Source: DASRDU01 sp035560235 (GTDB taxonomy: Bacteria; Acidobacteriota; Blastocatellia; RBC074). From it: a stretch of DNA of 64,000 bases. Below the pieces are notes generated by a model that saw only the letters and a list, made by a program, of their open reading frames with translations, was not told the origin of the DNA and did not search any database. The stretch spans positions 1 through 64,000 of the forward strand of contig DATMAG010000025.1 in assembly GCA_035560235.1 (NCBI GenBank). Reading direction: 5' to 3'. The position numbers were made by a program, and so were the translations under genes. Shown in pieces: positions 34,942 through 47,376 of the stretch (the stretch's first letter is position 1; every line of letters begins with the position of its first letter).

Positions 34942-35469
34942 CTATGTCAGAATCCGCTCGCGCGGTTGCGACTGATCGCCGCTCGTGGCGCGCGCGGCAG
35001 CCGCAGCCTGGCGCTGCCATTCCCAGCGGCGCGGGAATCCGTAAGCGATCAGCAGCAGACCCGCCAGGCCGAGCCGCAGACTGAAACCGGGATCGCCTGT
35101 CAGCAGGCTGCTGACCATGCCGAGTATACCAGTGACTTCGCCGAGCGCGGCGCAGATTATTGAAACAGTACTCAGCCTTCCCAGAACGGTGGTGACACCT
35201 TTTCTTGCGGCCATCTCCATCTGCCCTCTGGCGAGCAGGACGCGCCGCAGCACCATCGCCAGCAGCACTGCGCCGCCCACTCCGAGTACCGCCGCATTCC
35301 GCAGACCTTCATACATTTCAGTTGAAACCTGCCGCGCCGCACCGAGCGAAACGATCCGGCCCACCAGCATATAAACCACCACCGTCACCGCGAAGAGTGT
35401 GATCAGCGTGCGAGTGAATTTATAACGCGCCGCCAGCGATCTCTGGTCTGTTGCTGAAAGGTATTCCAT
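34942..35469 (-). CDS. four-helix membrane protein of unknown function
   Basis: A 175-residue protein with about four membrane helices: ITLFAVTVVVYMLVGRIVSL, AAVLGVGGAVLLAMVLRRVLL, STVSIICAALGEVTGILGMV and LRLGLAGLLLIAYGFPRRW, with a polar C-terminal tail. No catalytic motif is visible. It lies in a minus-strand group between the T2SG-like protein gene upstream and the TPR gene downstream, and may share their transcript. Confidence 0.75.
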   Translation of the reverse strand: MEYLSATDQRSLAARYKFTRTLITLFAVTVVVYMLVGRIVSLGAARQVSTEMYEGLRNAAVLGVGGAVLLAMVLRRVLLARGQMEMAARKGVTTVLGRLSTVSIICAALGEVTGILGMVSSLLTGDPGFSLRLGLAGLLLIAYGFPRRWEWQRQAAAAARATSGDQSQPRERILT

Positions 35470-35493
35470 CCTGAAGCTGTTCTGATCCCGTTT

Positions 35494-36105
35494 TTACTGC
35501 GTCGCGGGCCGGAGCGCACCGTTCTCAATAATCAGATCGTCGCCCGTTCCCGACTGCTGATCCGGCCCGGCTGAAATCAGCTGATAGCCGCTCGCCGTCC
35601 CGCGATAGATGAACGGATTGCCCCACAGATCAACGCGCAGCGAGGCATACTGCGGCGGCAGCTGATCAAGTAGTCTGACAATCTCTTCAGCGACGACATA
35701 AGCGCCGCGCTCACGCCGGTAGGCATCAAGTCCTTCGGCCAGTTGCTGCATAATGAGCGTCGTGCGCCTGATCTTTTCGCGGCGCACGGCTTCGGTGATG
35801 AGTTCGACCGATTCCCAGTGCCGGTCACCCAGCCTGACTTCGGCCAGCTTCCAGCCCTCATCGGTGCGCGCAAAACGATAGGCCGTTTCGATCTGCGCTT
35901 CGACGATGGCATCGCTGCCCGTCACGCCGGATTGAACGCTTTTGATTCGCACCTGCGCCTTTGGCAGTTCGCCGCCACCCAGGTGCCGCAGCATTTCGCG
36001 CGCGCGCGCAGCGTCAAGCGCGCCGTTTGATTGCGCGAGCATCAGGATGCTGCCCATCAGCAGGACAAGCCCCGCGCCGGTGACTCTCTGAAGATAATGT
36101 TTCAT
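35494..36105 (-). CDS. exported protein with GspG-like C-terminus
   Basis: ATG 36105 is chosen because it begins a signal peptide (AGLVLLMGSILMLAQ); the frame extends further upstream without a ribosome site. The 203-residue protein ends in LWGNPFIYRGTASGYQLISA and GPDQQSGTGDDLI, the calcium-binding C-terminal pattern of type II secretion pseudopilin GspG. The typical N-terminal pilin methylation motif is missing, so it is not a pseudopilin itself. Residues ~50-150 are mixed alpha/beta of unknown fold. Confidence 0.75.
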   Translation of the reverse strand: MKHYLQRVTGAGLVLLMGSILMLAQSNGALDAARAREMLRHLGGGELPKAQVRIKSVQSGVTGSDAIVEAQIETAYRFARTDEGWKLAEVRLGDRHWESVELITEAVRREKIRRTTLIMQQLAEGLDAYRRERGAYVVAEEIVRLLDQLPPQYASLRVDLWGNPFIYRGTASGYQLISAGPDQQSGTGDDLIIENGALRPATQ

Positions 36106-36494
36106 GTGAGAATCCGCCCACAGCTCTCCGAAACAGGTGCAGTCACTCCGGCAGAGTTGGAGTTCCTGCTGCAGCGCCCGCAGTCGGGCGCGAGCTGATG
36201 GTAACATCAGACCAGGAAAGGCAAAAGGCCGGGACTGCAGCCCGCGCAAGGCCTTTTGTGAGGGCCCTGCCTTTTTCCGTACTGGCATCAGCAGATGAAT
36301 CGTTGTAATATCTGCGTTGAAAATTTTCAGGCCCCGGAGCATTTCATCAGTGACTTATTCAATGACTTATTCAATCGGACAGCCACCAGCAGAGTAAGCA
36401 GGACTGGCTGAACATCATCACTCGGATTTGCTTGTCCAATGAAATCATCTGGCCTGGACAGCACACTCAGTCTTGAGCGGAGGCTTGTCACTTT
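36106..36494. other. 389-bp divergent intergenic region
   Basis: Between the GspG-like gene (minus) and the FHA island (plus). It must contain promoters for both. The main structure is the nested hairpin at 36214-36278; otherwise nothing recognisable. Confidence 0.5.
36214..36278. repeat. nested hairpin in divergent intergenic region
   Basis: CAAAAGGCC (36222-36230) pairs with GGCCTTTTG (36250-36258), and the outer GGAAAGGCA pairs with TGCCTTTTTCC. Because the flanking genes diverge, this is not a simple terminator for either. Confidence 0.55.
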
Positions 36495-37205
36495 ATGATC
36501 AAATGTCAGAACTGCGGCACCGACAATCTGGACGGCTCTGAATACTGCGACGAATGCGGCAGCAGGCTGGTGGTTGCGGCTGCGGGAATTCACGGTTCAG
36601 GTTATCTGCCGCCACAGCCTCCCCCGCCGCCGACCTTTACCAGAGAAACCATTACGCCCAAACCGGCGACACCGTACACGCCGCCGCCGCCGCCGCCGGT
36701 GCAGACGTCATCGCCTCAGATCACACAGGTTCCGGCGCAACCGGCACAGCAGCCGCCACCGGCAGCGCCGCAGCAGGTCGCTCCGCCACAACCGGCGCAG
36801 CGCGCGTCGGGGGCCAACAAGACCGTCGCGCTGCGGCCCGGAAACTTTGAAGGTTATGAGGCGGCGACGCCCGGCGCGCGCGCCAAGCTCGTCATTCAGC
36901 GCGGCGGCAGAGTTGGCAAGGAGTTTCCGATTCTGGCCGATGAATCACTGATCGGGCGCTGGGATGCTGACGGCGGGATCTTCCCGGATGTGGATCTCGA
37001 CCAGGATGACCCGGAGGCCAAGGTTTCACGCCGTCACGCGCGGATCATCAGCCAGGGCAGTCAGTTTTTCATTGAGGATCTGGGCAGCACCAATGGCACG
37101 TTTGTCAATCGCGGCCAGCGACTGCTGCCGGGCAATCGGCATCCGCTCAGTCATGGCGATGAAATTATCGTCGGCAAGACATTTCTCAGGTTTGTGTTGA
37201 ATTGA
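36495..37205 (+). CDS. zinc-ribbon FHA-domain protein
   Basis: A 236-residue protein. An N-terminal zinc ribbon (CQNCG at 4-8, CDECG at 18-22) is followed by a Pro/Gln-rich linker (~35-110) and a C-terminal FHA domain (~125-235) with SLIGRWD, VSRRHARI and DLGSTNGTFVN, the phosphothreonine-peptide-binding signature. It probably binds phosphorylated partners of the adjacent kinase. First gene of a six-gene plus-strand signalling island. Confidence 0.92.
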   Translation: MIKCQNCGTDNLDGSEYCDECGSRLVVAAAGIHGSGYLPPQPPPPPTFTRETITPKPATPYTPPPPPPVQTSSPQITQVPAQPAQQPPPAAPQQVAPPQPAQRASGANKTVALRPGNFEGYEAATPGARAKLVIQRGGRVGKEFPILADESLIGRWDADGGIFPDVDLDQDDPEAKVSRRHARIISQGSQFFIEDLGSTNGTFVNRGQRLLPGNRHPLSHGDEIIVGKTFLRFVLN

Positions 37206-37291
37206 AAGCTGAGTGCACGGCAGGAACCTGGAAGTAAACGTGAAGATGGCACTTTCTGCCCGATGACTCAGCGCTTCTCCTCGTTTCCGCT

Positions 37292-38794
37292 ATGCCTTTT
37301 TGTCCCGAATGCGGAGCGTCCACTGCCGTCAGTGATCCGTACTGTGGCGAATGTGGCGCGTGGCAGGATATCGCAGTCAAACCGACGGGCCTGCCCGGCA
37401 CCCAGACTGTCGGAGGAACGTCGCATATGAGTATGACCGGTTCCGGCAATACCCCCACTGGACTTCAACTCGCGGCTGGCACGGTGCTCGCCGAGCGTTA
37501 CAGGATCGTCAAACGCATTGGCGGCGGCGGCATGGGCAGCGTCTATCGCGCCGAAGACCGCAACCTCGCCAATCGCACGGTCGCGGTCAAGGAGATGATC
37601 GAGATGTTCGCTGACGAGTCGGCGCGCGAGAAGGCCATTGAGGACTTCAGGCGCGAATCGGAACTCCTGGCCCGCCTCGAACATCCTTCGATTCCGACGA
37701 TCTACGATTACTTCTTCGATCAGTCGCGCGGACGCTACTACCTCGTCATGAAATACATTGACGGTGGCGACCTGGCGATGCGGCAGAAGGAATTGGGCGG
37801 GAAGGTTGATGAACTGACTGTCACGCAGTGGGCCATTCAGATCTGTGACGTGCTCGATTTCATTCACTCGCAGGATCCGCCGATCATTTACCGCGACCTG
37901 AAACCCGCGAACCTGATGATTGATTCGCGCAGCAACCGGATCATGCTCGTTGATTTCGGGATTGCGCGCTTTGTCGCGCCACAGCAGCAGAAGGGCGTGA
38001 CGGCCATCGGGACGATGGGTTACGCGCCGCCGGAACTCTTTGCCGGAAATGTCGAGCCGCGCTCGGATATTTATTCGCTCGGCGCGACGATGTTCCACCT
38101 GCTGACCGGAGTTGATCCGCAGGACAATCCGCTCCTCGTCTTCGACTTTGCCAGAAACCCGCGTCCGCGCCAGATCAACCCGGATCTCTCGGTGCGCATG
38201 GAAGAGATGCTCTGTCGCGCGGTCGAATACAAACCGGAAAACCGCTTCGATTCGGCCAAAGCCTTCGGCAGGGATCTCGAGCAGCACCTTGAAGCGCTCA
38301 AGCGCGGCGAAGTCTCTTACTCCAGCGGCGCGGCGATTGCCGGGTCTGCGGCCCTCGGCAGCGGCCTGGCCTGTGTCGGATGCGGGCGCGAGCTGAATCC
38401 GGGCGATTCATTCTGCGCCTGGTGCGGCACCAGACAGCCGCCACCGTCCGGCTCGCAGCGTTCGACGGCGCGGCTCGTCGTCGTGGGCACGACTGAGATG
38501 GACGCACAGTTTGCGCTCAACGCGCAGGGCGAAAGTCTGATCGGGCGGCTCGATCCGAATCGCGGCATTCACCCCGAAGTTGACCTCTCGCGCTACGATC
38601 CGTCGGCGCGCGTGTCGCGGCGGCATGCCAGAATCATCGTGCAGAACAATCAGTATCTGATTGAAGATCTGAACAGCTCAAACGGAACCTTTATCAACGG
38701 ACAGTTCCGGCTGGCGCCGCGCCAGCCGCACCCGCTCAACAGCGGCGATGAAGTCCGGCTCGGAGAAACGCGGCTCAGATTTGTCGTCGGCTAG
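37292..38794 (+). CDS. Ser/Thr protein kinase with two zinc ribbons and C-terminal FHA domain
   Basis: A 500-residue protein: zinc ribbon 1 (CPECG, CGECG; ~4-22), kinase domain (~70-340), zinc ribbon 2 (CVGCG, CAWCG; ~360-380) and FHA domain (~395-500). Kinase motifs: glycine loop IGGGGMGSVY, VAVKEM lysine, catalytic YRDLKPANLM (His of HRD replaced by Tyr, common in this bacterial group), VDFGIAR and APPE. There is no membrane helix, so it is cytosolic, unlike PknB. The fused FHA domain should bind its own or a partner's phosphothreonine. It lies 86 bp after the FHA gene. Confidence 0.94.
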   Translation: MPFCPECGASTAVSDPYCGECGAWQDIAVKPTGLPGTQTVGGTSHMSMTGSGNTPTGLQLAAGTVLAERYRIVKRIGGGGMGSVYRAEDRNLANRTVAVKEMIEMFADESAREKAIEDFRRESELLARLEHPSIPTIYDYFFDQSRGRYYLVMKYIDGGDLAMRQKELGGKVDELTVTQWAIQICDVLDFIHSQDPPIIYRDLKPANLMIDSRSNRIMLVDFGIARFVAPQQQKGVTAIGTMGYAPPELFAGNVEPRSDIYSLGATMFHLLTGVDPQDNPLLVFDFARNPRPRQINPDLSVRMEEMLCRAVEYKPENRFDSAKAFGRDLEQHLEALKRGEVSYSSGAAIAGSAALGSGLACVGCGRELNPGDSFCAWCGTRQPPPSGSQRSTARLVVVGTTEMDAQFALNAQGESLIGRLDPNRGIHPEVDLSRYDPSARVSRRHARIIVQNNQYLIEDLNSSNGTFINGQFRLAPRQPHPLNSGDEVRLGETRLRFVVG

Positions 38795-38909
38795 TCGGCT
38801 GCCTCTGGCAGTCACCGGCCCGTGGTCGCTGCACTTGCAAAATTGTCCTGAATGAACCACCCTGATGTTCTGAGGCTGACACGCTGCAGGCGACCAGTAA
38901 CGACCCGTC

Positions 38910-39413
<504 letters not shown>

Positions 39414-39504
39414 GCAGTTCAGTCGTCAGCAGCCGGGCAGCATCAGTCGTCCTGACACTGATAACTGACTGCTGTGAGACCAGACCACCTCGGAGGCAGC
39501 AGAG

Positions 39505-40839
39505 ATGCTGGTTATCAATTGCAAAAGCTGTGGCACGGCGAATGAAGCCGGTGCCAGATTCTGTCTTGATTGTGGCCGCCGGTTAAGCGTGACTGCCGCG
39601 GCAGGAGAGGTGCTGCAGACGGCGGCTGAAACGCAGGCACCGCCTCAGGTCAGAACCGAAGTGATTGCCCTCACCATTACGCAGAACGGCGCGGCCTCAA
39701 CCCGTCACGCCAGCGCACAGGAGGCGCAGCAGAATCATATGTCCGCTCCAGTCGTGCCATCAGACAGAAGCCTGATTCCCGCACCCGAAACCGAACCGGT
39801 CGCCGAGGAGAGCGCAGGCACGCGCGCGGTGCGTGAACTGGCGCGGGCCTCGGGCCTGTCATCGCATTCGCGTTTCAGTTCGCAGTTCCGTCTGCTGATT
39901 GCCGGACTGGCGCTGCTGCTCACCTTTGGAGCATGGCTGATTTATCGCGATCAGAGCCAGGCCTCATCGGCAGGCAATCGCAGCGGCCTCAATCTGGTCG
40001 CGCCCGACGAGATCAGCCGCCTCAAAACCATGGTGGGCGAACGCTACCGGAACGAAGGCAATTATGAAGCGGCCATCGAACAGTTCCGCGAAGCGCTCAA
40101 ACTGACCCCGCGTGACACGCAGGCGCAGTTCCTGCTCGCCCGCACATACTATTCTGACGGGCGCGTTGACGAAGCGATTCAGACCTATTCACGGCTGCTT
40201 GAGACCGATCCGAAACATCTGGAAGCGCGCCTCAGTCTGGCCGATATCTACCGCAATCGCGGACAGTGGAGCGAGGCCGAACGCGAGTATCGCCGGATCA
40301 TCAACCTCGATCCGCACAGCGAGCAGGCCCAGGCGGCAATTGACGCCCTCGAAAAAACCACTGCCGAGCGGCCCTCAAATTACTCGCTGCTTTCAGCCAT
40401 GCGCCGCAACTCGCGCACCCGGCGCGTGGATCTGCCGCCAGCGGCGGATCATTCCAGCGTGACGCTGCCGATGTCTGAACTCGCGCTCGATGCGGTTCCG
40501 CCGGTGCCATCGAGCGGCACCGAGGCTGAAGACAACGCCGAAATGGAACGCAGCCGCCGCAACATGGCCGCCGCCTACAAGAATCGCGGAATCCGGTTCG
40601 ATTCGGCCAAACGGCACGCCGATGCGATCCGGGAGTATCAGAAGGCGCTCTATCTCACGCCGGAAGACAATGATCTGCATTACCTGATCGGCACTGCCTA
40701 TTTCCAGGGCGGTCAGTATGCGATGGCCATCGAGCATTATCGCAAGTGCACCTCCGGCCAGTACGCGGCGGTCGCCCGAAACTCGGTTCGGAAAGCGGAT
40801 GAAGCGGCCCGCAAGGCGGCAAAGAAACAGAAGAAATAA
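39505..40839 (+). CDS. zinc-ribbon, membrane-anchored TPR protein
   Basis: A 444-residue protein: N-terminal zinc ribbon (CKSCG, CLDCG; ~6-25), an unstructured Ala/Thr-rich linker, one membrane helix (LLIAGLALLLTFGAWLIY, ~131-148), then TPR repeats (~175-290 and ~350-425), such as NYEAAIEQFREALKLTPRD and HADAIREYQKALYLTPED. By the zinc ribbon, the N-terminus should be cytosolic and the TPRs outside. It shares the zinc-ribbon type of the kinase and FHA proteins, suggesting a common assembly. Confidence 0.88.
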   Translation: MLVINCKSCGTANEAGARFCLDCGRRLSVTAAAGEVLQTAAETQAPPQVRTEVIALTITQNGAASTRHASAQEAQQNHMSAPVVPSDRSLIPAPETEPVAEESAGTRAVRELARASGLSSHSRFSSQFRLLIAGLALLLTFGAWLIYRDQSQASSAGNRSGLNLVAPDEISRLKTMVGERYRNEGNYEAAIEQFREALKLTPRDTQAQFLLARTYYSDGRVDEAIQTYSRLLETDPKHLEARLSLADIYRNRGQWSEAEREYRRIINLDPHSEQAQAAIDALEKTTAERPSNYSLLSAMRRNSRTRRVDLPPAADHSSVTLPMSELALDAVPPVPSSGTEAEDNAEMERSRRNMAAAYKNRGIRFDSAKRHADAIREYQKALYLTPEDNDLHYLIGTAYFQGGQYAMAIEHYRKCTSGQYAAVARNSVRKADEAARKAAKKQKK

Positions 40840-40936
40840 AAGAAAGGCTGTTCCGGAGTCTGAGCAGGCACAGCGGGAATCTGCTCTCTCTGATTCCCTG
40901 CTCTCGCGCCCGCTTCGGCCTGCTCCATTACGTCTT

Positions 40937-42667
40937 ATGCCTCGCCTCATTGTCAAATCCACGACTGCCCAGGGCGATTCCGTCGCTGAAATCAACCGTC
41001 AGCGCCTGACCATCGGGCGTTCAGCCCGCAACGATCTCTGTCTTGAGGATCCGTTCGCCTCGCGCCTGCATGCCGAAGTGCGGCAGCGTGACGATGGGAT
41101 CTGGGTCAGCGATCTCGGCAGTGCCAACGGAACATATCTGAACGGGCAGCGGCTGACCTCTCCGGCGCGGCTGCGCAATGGCGACCGCATTCGCATCGGT
41201 GAAACCGAGATTGAATTTTCAGATCGCGCTGACACGGCTCCGGCGCGCGCGCAGACGAGCATCCTGTATGCCGAGCCGCACGTTGTCACGCCATCGCCCG
41301 AAGCCACGATCACTGCCGAGTCACGCCATTCCGCGTCGAATCTGCTCTCTGCGCTCGACTCGACGCAGAAAACACAGGTCGGCACGGCGATCAGCAGTCT
41401 GGCGCTCGAACAACGCGACGTGCTGGCGCTGATCAGCCGCGTCAGTCTGACGCTGCTCTCGCCGCTCTCGCTCAATGAAACGCTCCATCACGTTCTCGAC
41501 AGCATCTTTGAAGCCCTGCCGGCTGATCGCGGATATGTGATGCTGCTCGAAGCTCCCGGTCCACAGGCAGAGCCGCAGCTCGTCTGCAAGGCGATGAAAT
41601 CGCGCAGTCAGAGCCGCGAATCAGAATCTGAAATCAAACTCAGCCGTTCGATCACCGATCAGGTCATCAAACAGGGCACTTCGGTGCTGACCTCGGATGC
41701 GCTGCACGACCCGCGCTTTCAGGAGCGCAAATCCATCATGCTCGGCGGCATTCGTTCAGTCATGGCTGTGCCGCTCGCCGTCGAAGGTCGCGTTTCAGGG
41801 ATGATCTATGTTGACTCTCCGTTCGGCACCTCGCGCTTTACCGAACAGGATCTGCAACTGCTGACGCTGATTGCCGGAGTCGCCGCCATTCGCATCGAAA
41901 ACGTTCGCCTGCTCGAAGATCAGCAGGAGAAACAGCGACTCGAAAAGGAACTCGCCGTCGCGAGCGAAATTCAGTTGCGGCTGCTGCCCGAATCGCCGCC
42001 GCAGATTACCGGTTATGAACTGATCGGCGTCAGCTTTCCGTGTTACGAAGTCGGCGGCGATTACTATGACTTTTACCAGAAACGCGATGGCCGCTATCTG
42101 ATCGCGCTCGGCGATGTCTCGGGCAAAGGCACCGGCGCGGCGCTGCTGATGTCATCGCTGCACGCCGCCGTTCACGCGCAGACCACGACGCGACTGTCGG
42201 GCTGCGAAGTCGTCAGCGAGATCAATCAGTACATTTACGACAACACCCCGCCCAACAAATACGTCACCTTCTTTTACAGCGAACTCGACGCCCGCACGCA
42301 CCAGCTGACTTACATCAACGCCGGTCACAACTCGCCGCTCCTGGTGCGCACTTCCGGCGAAGTCACGCGCCTTGATGTCGGCGGCTTTCCGGTCGGCATC
42401 ACGCCCGACTGCGAATATCGCGAAGGCTGGGTGCAGATGGAACCCGGCGACGTGCTGGTGATCTACTCCGACGGCGTCACGGAAAGTCAGAACGAAGAGG
42501 GTGAAGAGTTTGACGAAGCCCGCCTGATTGAAGTCGTCCAGCGCAACCGCGACCGCACCGCCGCGAGCATCCGCGACCGCATTGATGAAGCCCTCACCCG
42601 CTTCGTCGGCCAGGCCAAGGCAGTGGACGACCTGACGCTGGTCATTCTGAAAAGAACCAGGCAGTGA
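40937..42667 (+). CDS. FHA-GAF-PP2C (SpoIIE-type) protein phosphatase
   Basis: ATG 40937 is chosen: the FHA domain begins directly (MPRLIVKS); an upstream in-frame extension would overlap the TPR gene. The 576-residue protein has FHA (~1-95; TIGRSARNDL, DLGSANGTYLNG), a GAF domain (~165-330) and a SpoIIE/PP2C phosphatase domain (~335-575) with metal-binding VGGDYYDF, LGDVSGKGTGAALLM, INAGHNSPLL and YSDGVTESQNEEG. It should dephosphorylate Ser/Thr substrates, perhaps those of the adjacent kinase or an anti-anti-sigma protein. Confidence 0.93.
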   Translation: MPRLIVKSTTAQGDSVAEINRQRLTIGRSARNDLCLEDPFASRLHAEVRQRDDGIWVSDLGSANGTYLNGQRLTSPARLRNGDRIRIGETEIEFSDRADTAPARAQTSILYAEPHVVTPSPEATITAESRHSASNLLSALDSTQKTQVGTAISSLALEQRDVLALISRVSLTLLSPLSLNETLHHVLDSIFEALPADRGYVMLLEAPGPQAEPQLVCKAMKSRSQSRESESEIKLSRSITDQVIKQGTSVLTSDALHDPRFQERKSIMLGGIRSVMAVPLAVEGRVSGMIYVDSPFGTSRFTEQDLQLLTLIAGVAAIRIENVRLLEDQQEKQRLEKELAVASEIQLRLLPESPPQITGYELIGVSFPCYEVGGDYYDFYQKRDGRYLIALGDVSGKGTGAALLMSSLHAAVHAQTTTRLSGCEVVSEINQYIYDNTPPNKYVTFFYSELDARTHQLTYINAGHNSPLLVRTSGEVTRLDVGGFPVGITPDCEYREGWVQMEPGDVLVIYSDGVTESQNEEGEEFDEARLIEVVQRNRDRTAASIRDRIDEALTRFVGQAKAVDDLTLVILKRTRQ

Positions 42668-42674
42668 AATAGTA

Positions 42675-42770
42675 ATTAGTGGTCAGTGGTCAGTGTGGAC
42701 GAATTCCTCCCTGACCACTAGAATCTCACGGGAGTAAACTGACGGCTGACCACTAACTGCTGACAACTGC
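42675..42770. repeat. heptamer-type repeat with inverted copies
   Basis: GGTCAGT is repeated in tandem near 42681-42695, and complementary copies (CTGACCACTA) occur at 42711 and 42746. It is built like the repeat at 10094 but from a different word. Confidence 0.65.
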
Positions 42771-42774
42771 TTTC

Positions 42775-43915
42775 ATGCTCCGTTTCCTGCTGATTACAGT
42801 TCTCTCGCTGCTGCCCTGCATTCTGTGGCTCTGGTATTTCTATACCCGCAGCATCTACCGGCGCGATCCGCTGCGGCTCGTGGCGCTGACGTTTGTCCTG
42901 GGCGGCGCGACGACGCTGCTTGCGCTGCCGCTCAATCTGTTCGGGCAGTCACTGATGCTGCGGCTCACGGGCGGCAGCGAGGCGGCCACGCTGCTGACGA
43001 TCTTTCTGGTCATCGCGCCGGTCGAGGAGTTCTGCAAATTTCTCGCGGTCTATGTCTACGCGTGGCGGCATCAGGAATTCGATGAGCCGCTCGACGGAGT
43101 AATTTACAGCGCGGCGGCGGCGCTCGGGTTTGCTGCTGTCGAAAACATCATCTATCTGGCGCAGAGCGATCCGTCGCTGCTGCTGCTGCGCGGGCCGCTC
43201 TCGAATCCGGGGCACGCGCTCTTTTCGGCTCTCTGGGGGCTGAGCCTGAGCCGCGTCAGGGCCGCGCCGAATATCTTCACGCAGCGGCTGAAACTGTTTG
43301 CCGGAGGATGGCTGATGGCAGTGCTGCTGCACGCGCTCTTTGATGCGCTGCTGCTTCAGACCGAAACCGTCGGCCCGATTATTTTTCCGCTCGCGGTCGC
43401 CTCCATCGTCGCTTTGTTTTTGTGGGTGCGTTCGCGCATTCATTATCACCGCGACACCTCGCCGCACCGCGAAGGCACTGTGCTGCTGACGCTGAGCATC
43501 GAATGTCCGAACTGCGGCAAACCGGGCCTGGCCGGAACGTCCTGTCTGAAATGCGGCGCCCAGCTTCCCGAACGCAGACCTGAAATCGCTGACGTTCAGC
43601 AGCCTGAACCGGCTCCGATCGAAACTTCAGATTCCCGCAAATCGCGCCCGCGCCTCGTCACCCGCACCCCGTCCGGCGAAGAAAACATCGCGTGGCTGCT
43701 CAATGAAAACGAAACACTGGTCGGTCGCACGCTCAACAACAACCTCGTCATCGAACACCCCTCAGTCTCGCGTCGTCACGCCCGCATCATCGCCACCAAC
43801 GGCAGCCATATGGTCTGCGATCTCGGCAGCAGCAACGGCACGTTTGTGAATGGCAGGCGCGTCAGTGAAGCAGTTTTGCAGGATGGCAGTGAAATCAGAT
43901 TCGGCACCGTCAGCT

Positions 43916-43941
<26 letters not shown>
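42775..43941 (+). CDS. PrsW-like intramembrane protease fused to zinc ribbon and FHA domain
   Basis: A 388-residue protein. Residues ~1-220 form a multi-pass PrsW-type glutamic protease: EEFCK (EExxK, 84-88), VENIIY (Glu123), HALFS (His147) and HALFDALL (His186). After a charged linker comes a zinc ribbon (CPNCG 244-248, CLKCG 257-261) and an FHA domain (~310-385; LVGRTLNNNL, SRRHARI, DLGSSNGTFVN). PrsW in Bacillus cleaves an anti-sigma factor; the fused FHA suggests recruitment by phosphothreonine. The last 26 bp overlap the convergent acetyltransferase/synthetase gene. Confidence 0.9.
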
Positions 43942-46642
<2,701 letters not shown>

Positions 46643-46648
46643 ATCAAA

Positions 46649-46752
46649 AATTCACGGCAATCCGTCAGCTTGCCGGTGTTATCGAACCTGCTGTCAGGAC
46701 AGAAACACCTGACCTGTGCAGGCAGCGGCAATCTGACGGATTGCCGTAAATT
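46649..46752. repeat. 27-bp inverted repeat upstream of synthetase gene
   Basis: Left arm 46649-46675 and right arm 46726-46752 are reverse complements with two mismatches, over a 50-bp spacer. It lies in the gap between the minus-strand synthetase and BCAM0308-type genes. Confidence 0.85.
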
Positions 46753-46818
46753 CGGTGGCAGGATAATCGGCGGCCTGATTATACAGGGAGCGGCTGACAA
46801 ACTGACAATCATCGCGCT

Positions 46819-47340
46819 TCAGTCACGATGCCAGTAAACACGCGCCAGTTTGTTTTCGTGCGAGAAGTCGTAACGCACTTCGCCGTCAAAGGCCTTTTCG
46901 AGCGCGTGGCCAAGCCGCTGCGCCAGATGTTCGGTCGTGGTGGTGATCGTCTGACGACCCCGCTTGTCCTTCTGCCACTCCATAATGCGGGCCAGCGGAT
47001 TGTCCTCGGCGGCGCGGTCTGATTCGTTCTGCAGCAGCCGTTCAATCTCGGCGCTGTGCCCGGCGATGAACCCGCCGTCAAGAAACAGAAACCCGCCTGG
47101 CTCGCCCGTCTGCTCCCGCTCGCACGCGGGACAGACGACCTGATGCGCCGGTCTGAATTCAGGGTGCTTCGCGCTCTGCCTTTCGGGATCAGGACGCGAC
47201 CAGCGCCGGTCGGCATAAACATCACCGCAGACCGTGCAGACTGCCGGTTCCGGCATGGCGCGCGACGTGTGATGACGCCCCGCCTCGTGATCTACCCGCT
47301 TCGTGAAAGTCTGATTCGTATATCGCTTGCTGCTTCGCAT
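46819..47340 (-). CDS. BCAM0308-type zinc-binding protein
   Basis: A 173-residue soluble protein with AAGGAGAAA before the ATG. Two zinc knuckles (CTVCG ~35-39, CPAC ~70-73) resemble the NMD3/BCAM0308 zinc ribbon. Then come GGFLFLDGGFIAGHSAEIERL and QTITTTTEHLAQRLGHALEKA, matching the BCAM0308 family. Function unknown; family members are often found beside universal stress proteins, as here. Confidence 0.82.
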   Translation of the reverse strand: MRSSKRYTNQTFTKRVDHEAGRHHTSRAMPEPAVCTVCGDVYADRRWSRPDPERQSAKHPEFRPAHQVVCPACEREQTGEPGGFLFLDGGFIAGHSAEIERLLQNESDRAAEDNPLARIMEWQKDKRGRQTITTTTEHLAQRLGHALEKAFDGEVRYDFSHENKLARVYWHRD

Positions 47341-47376
47341 AAACTTTCTCCTTCCGCTCTGGTCAGGCGTGCTGAT

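Noticed and set aside
40718..40936. N-terminal extension of the FHA-GAF-phosphatase
   Set aside because: It overlaps the TPR gene, is Arg-rich frame-shadow sequence, and the FHA domain starts at ATG 40937.
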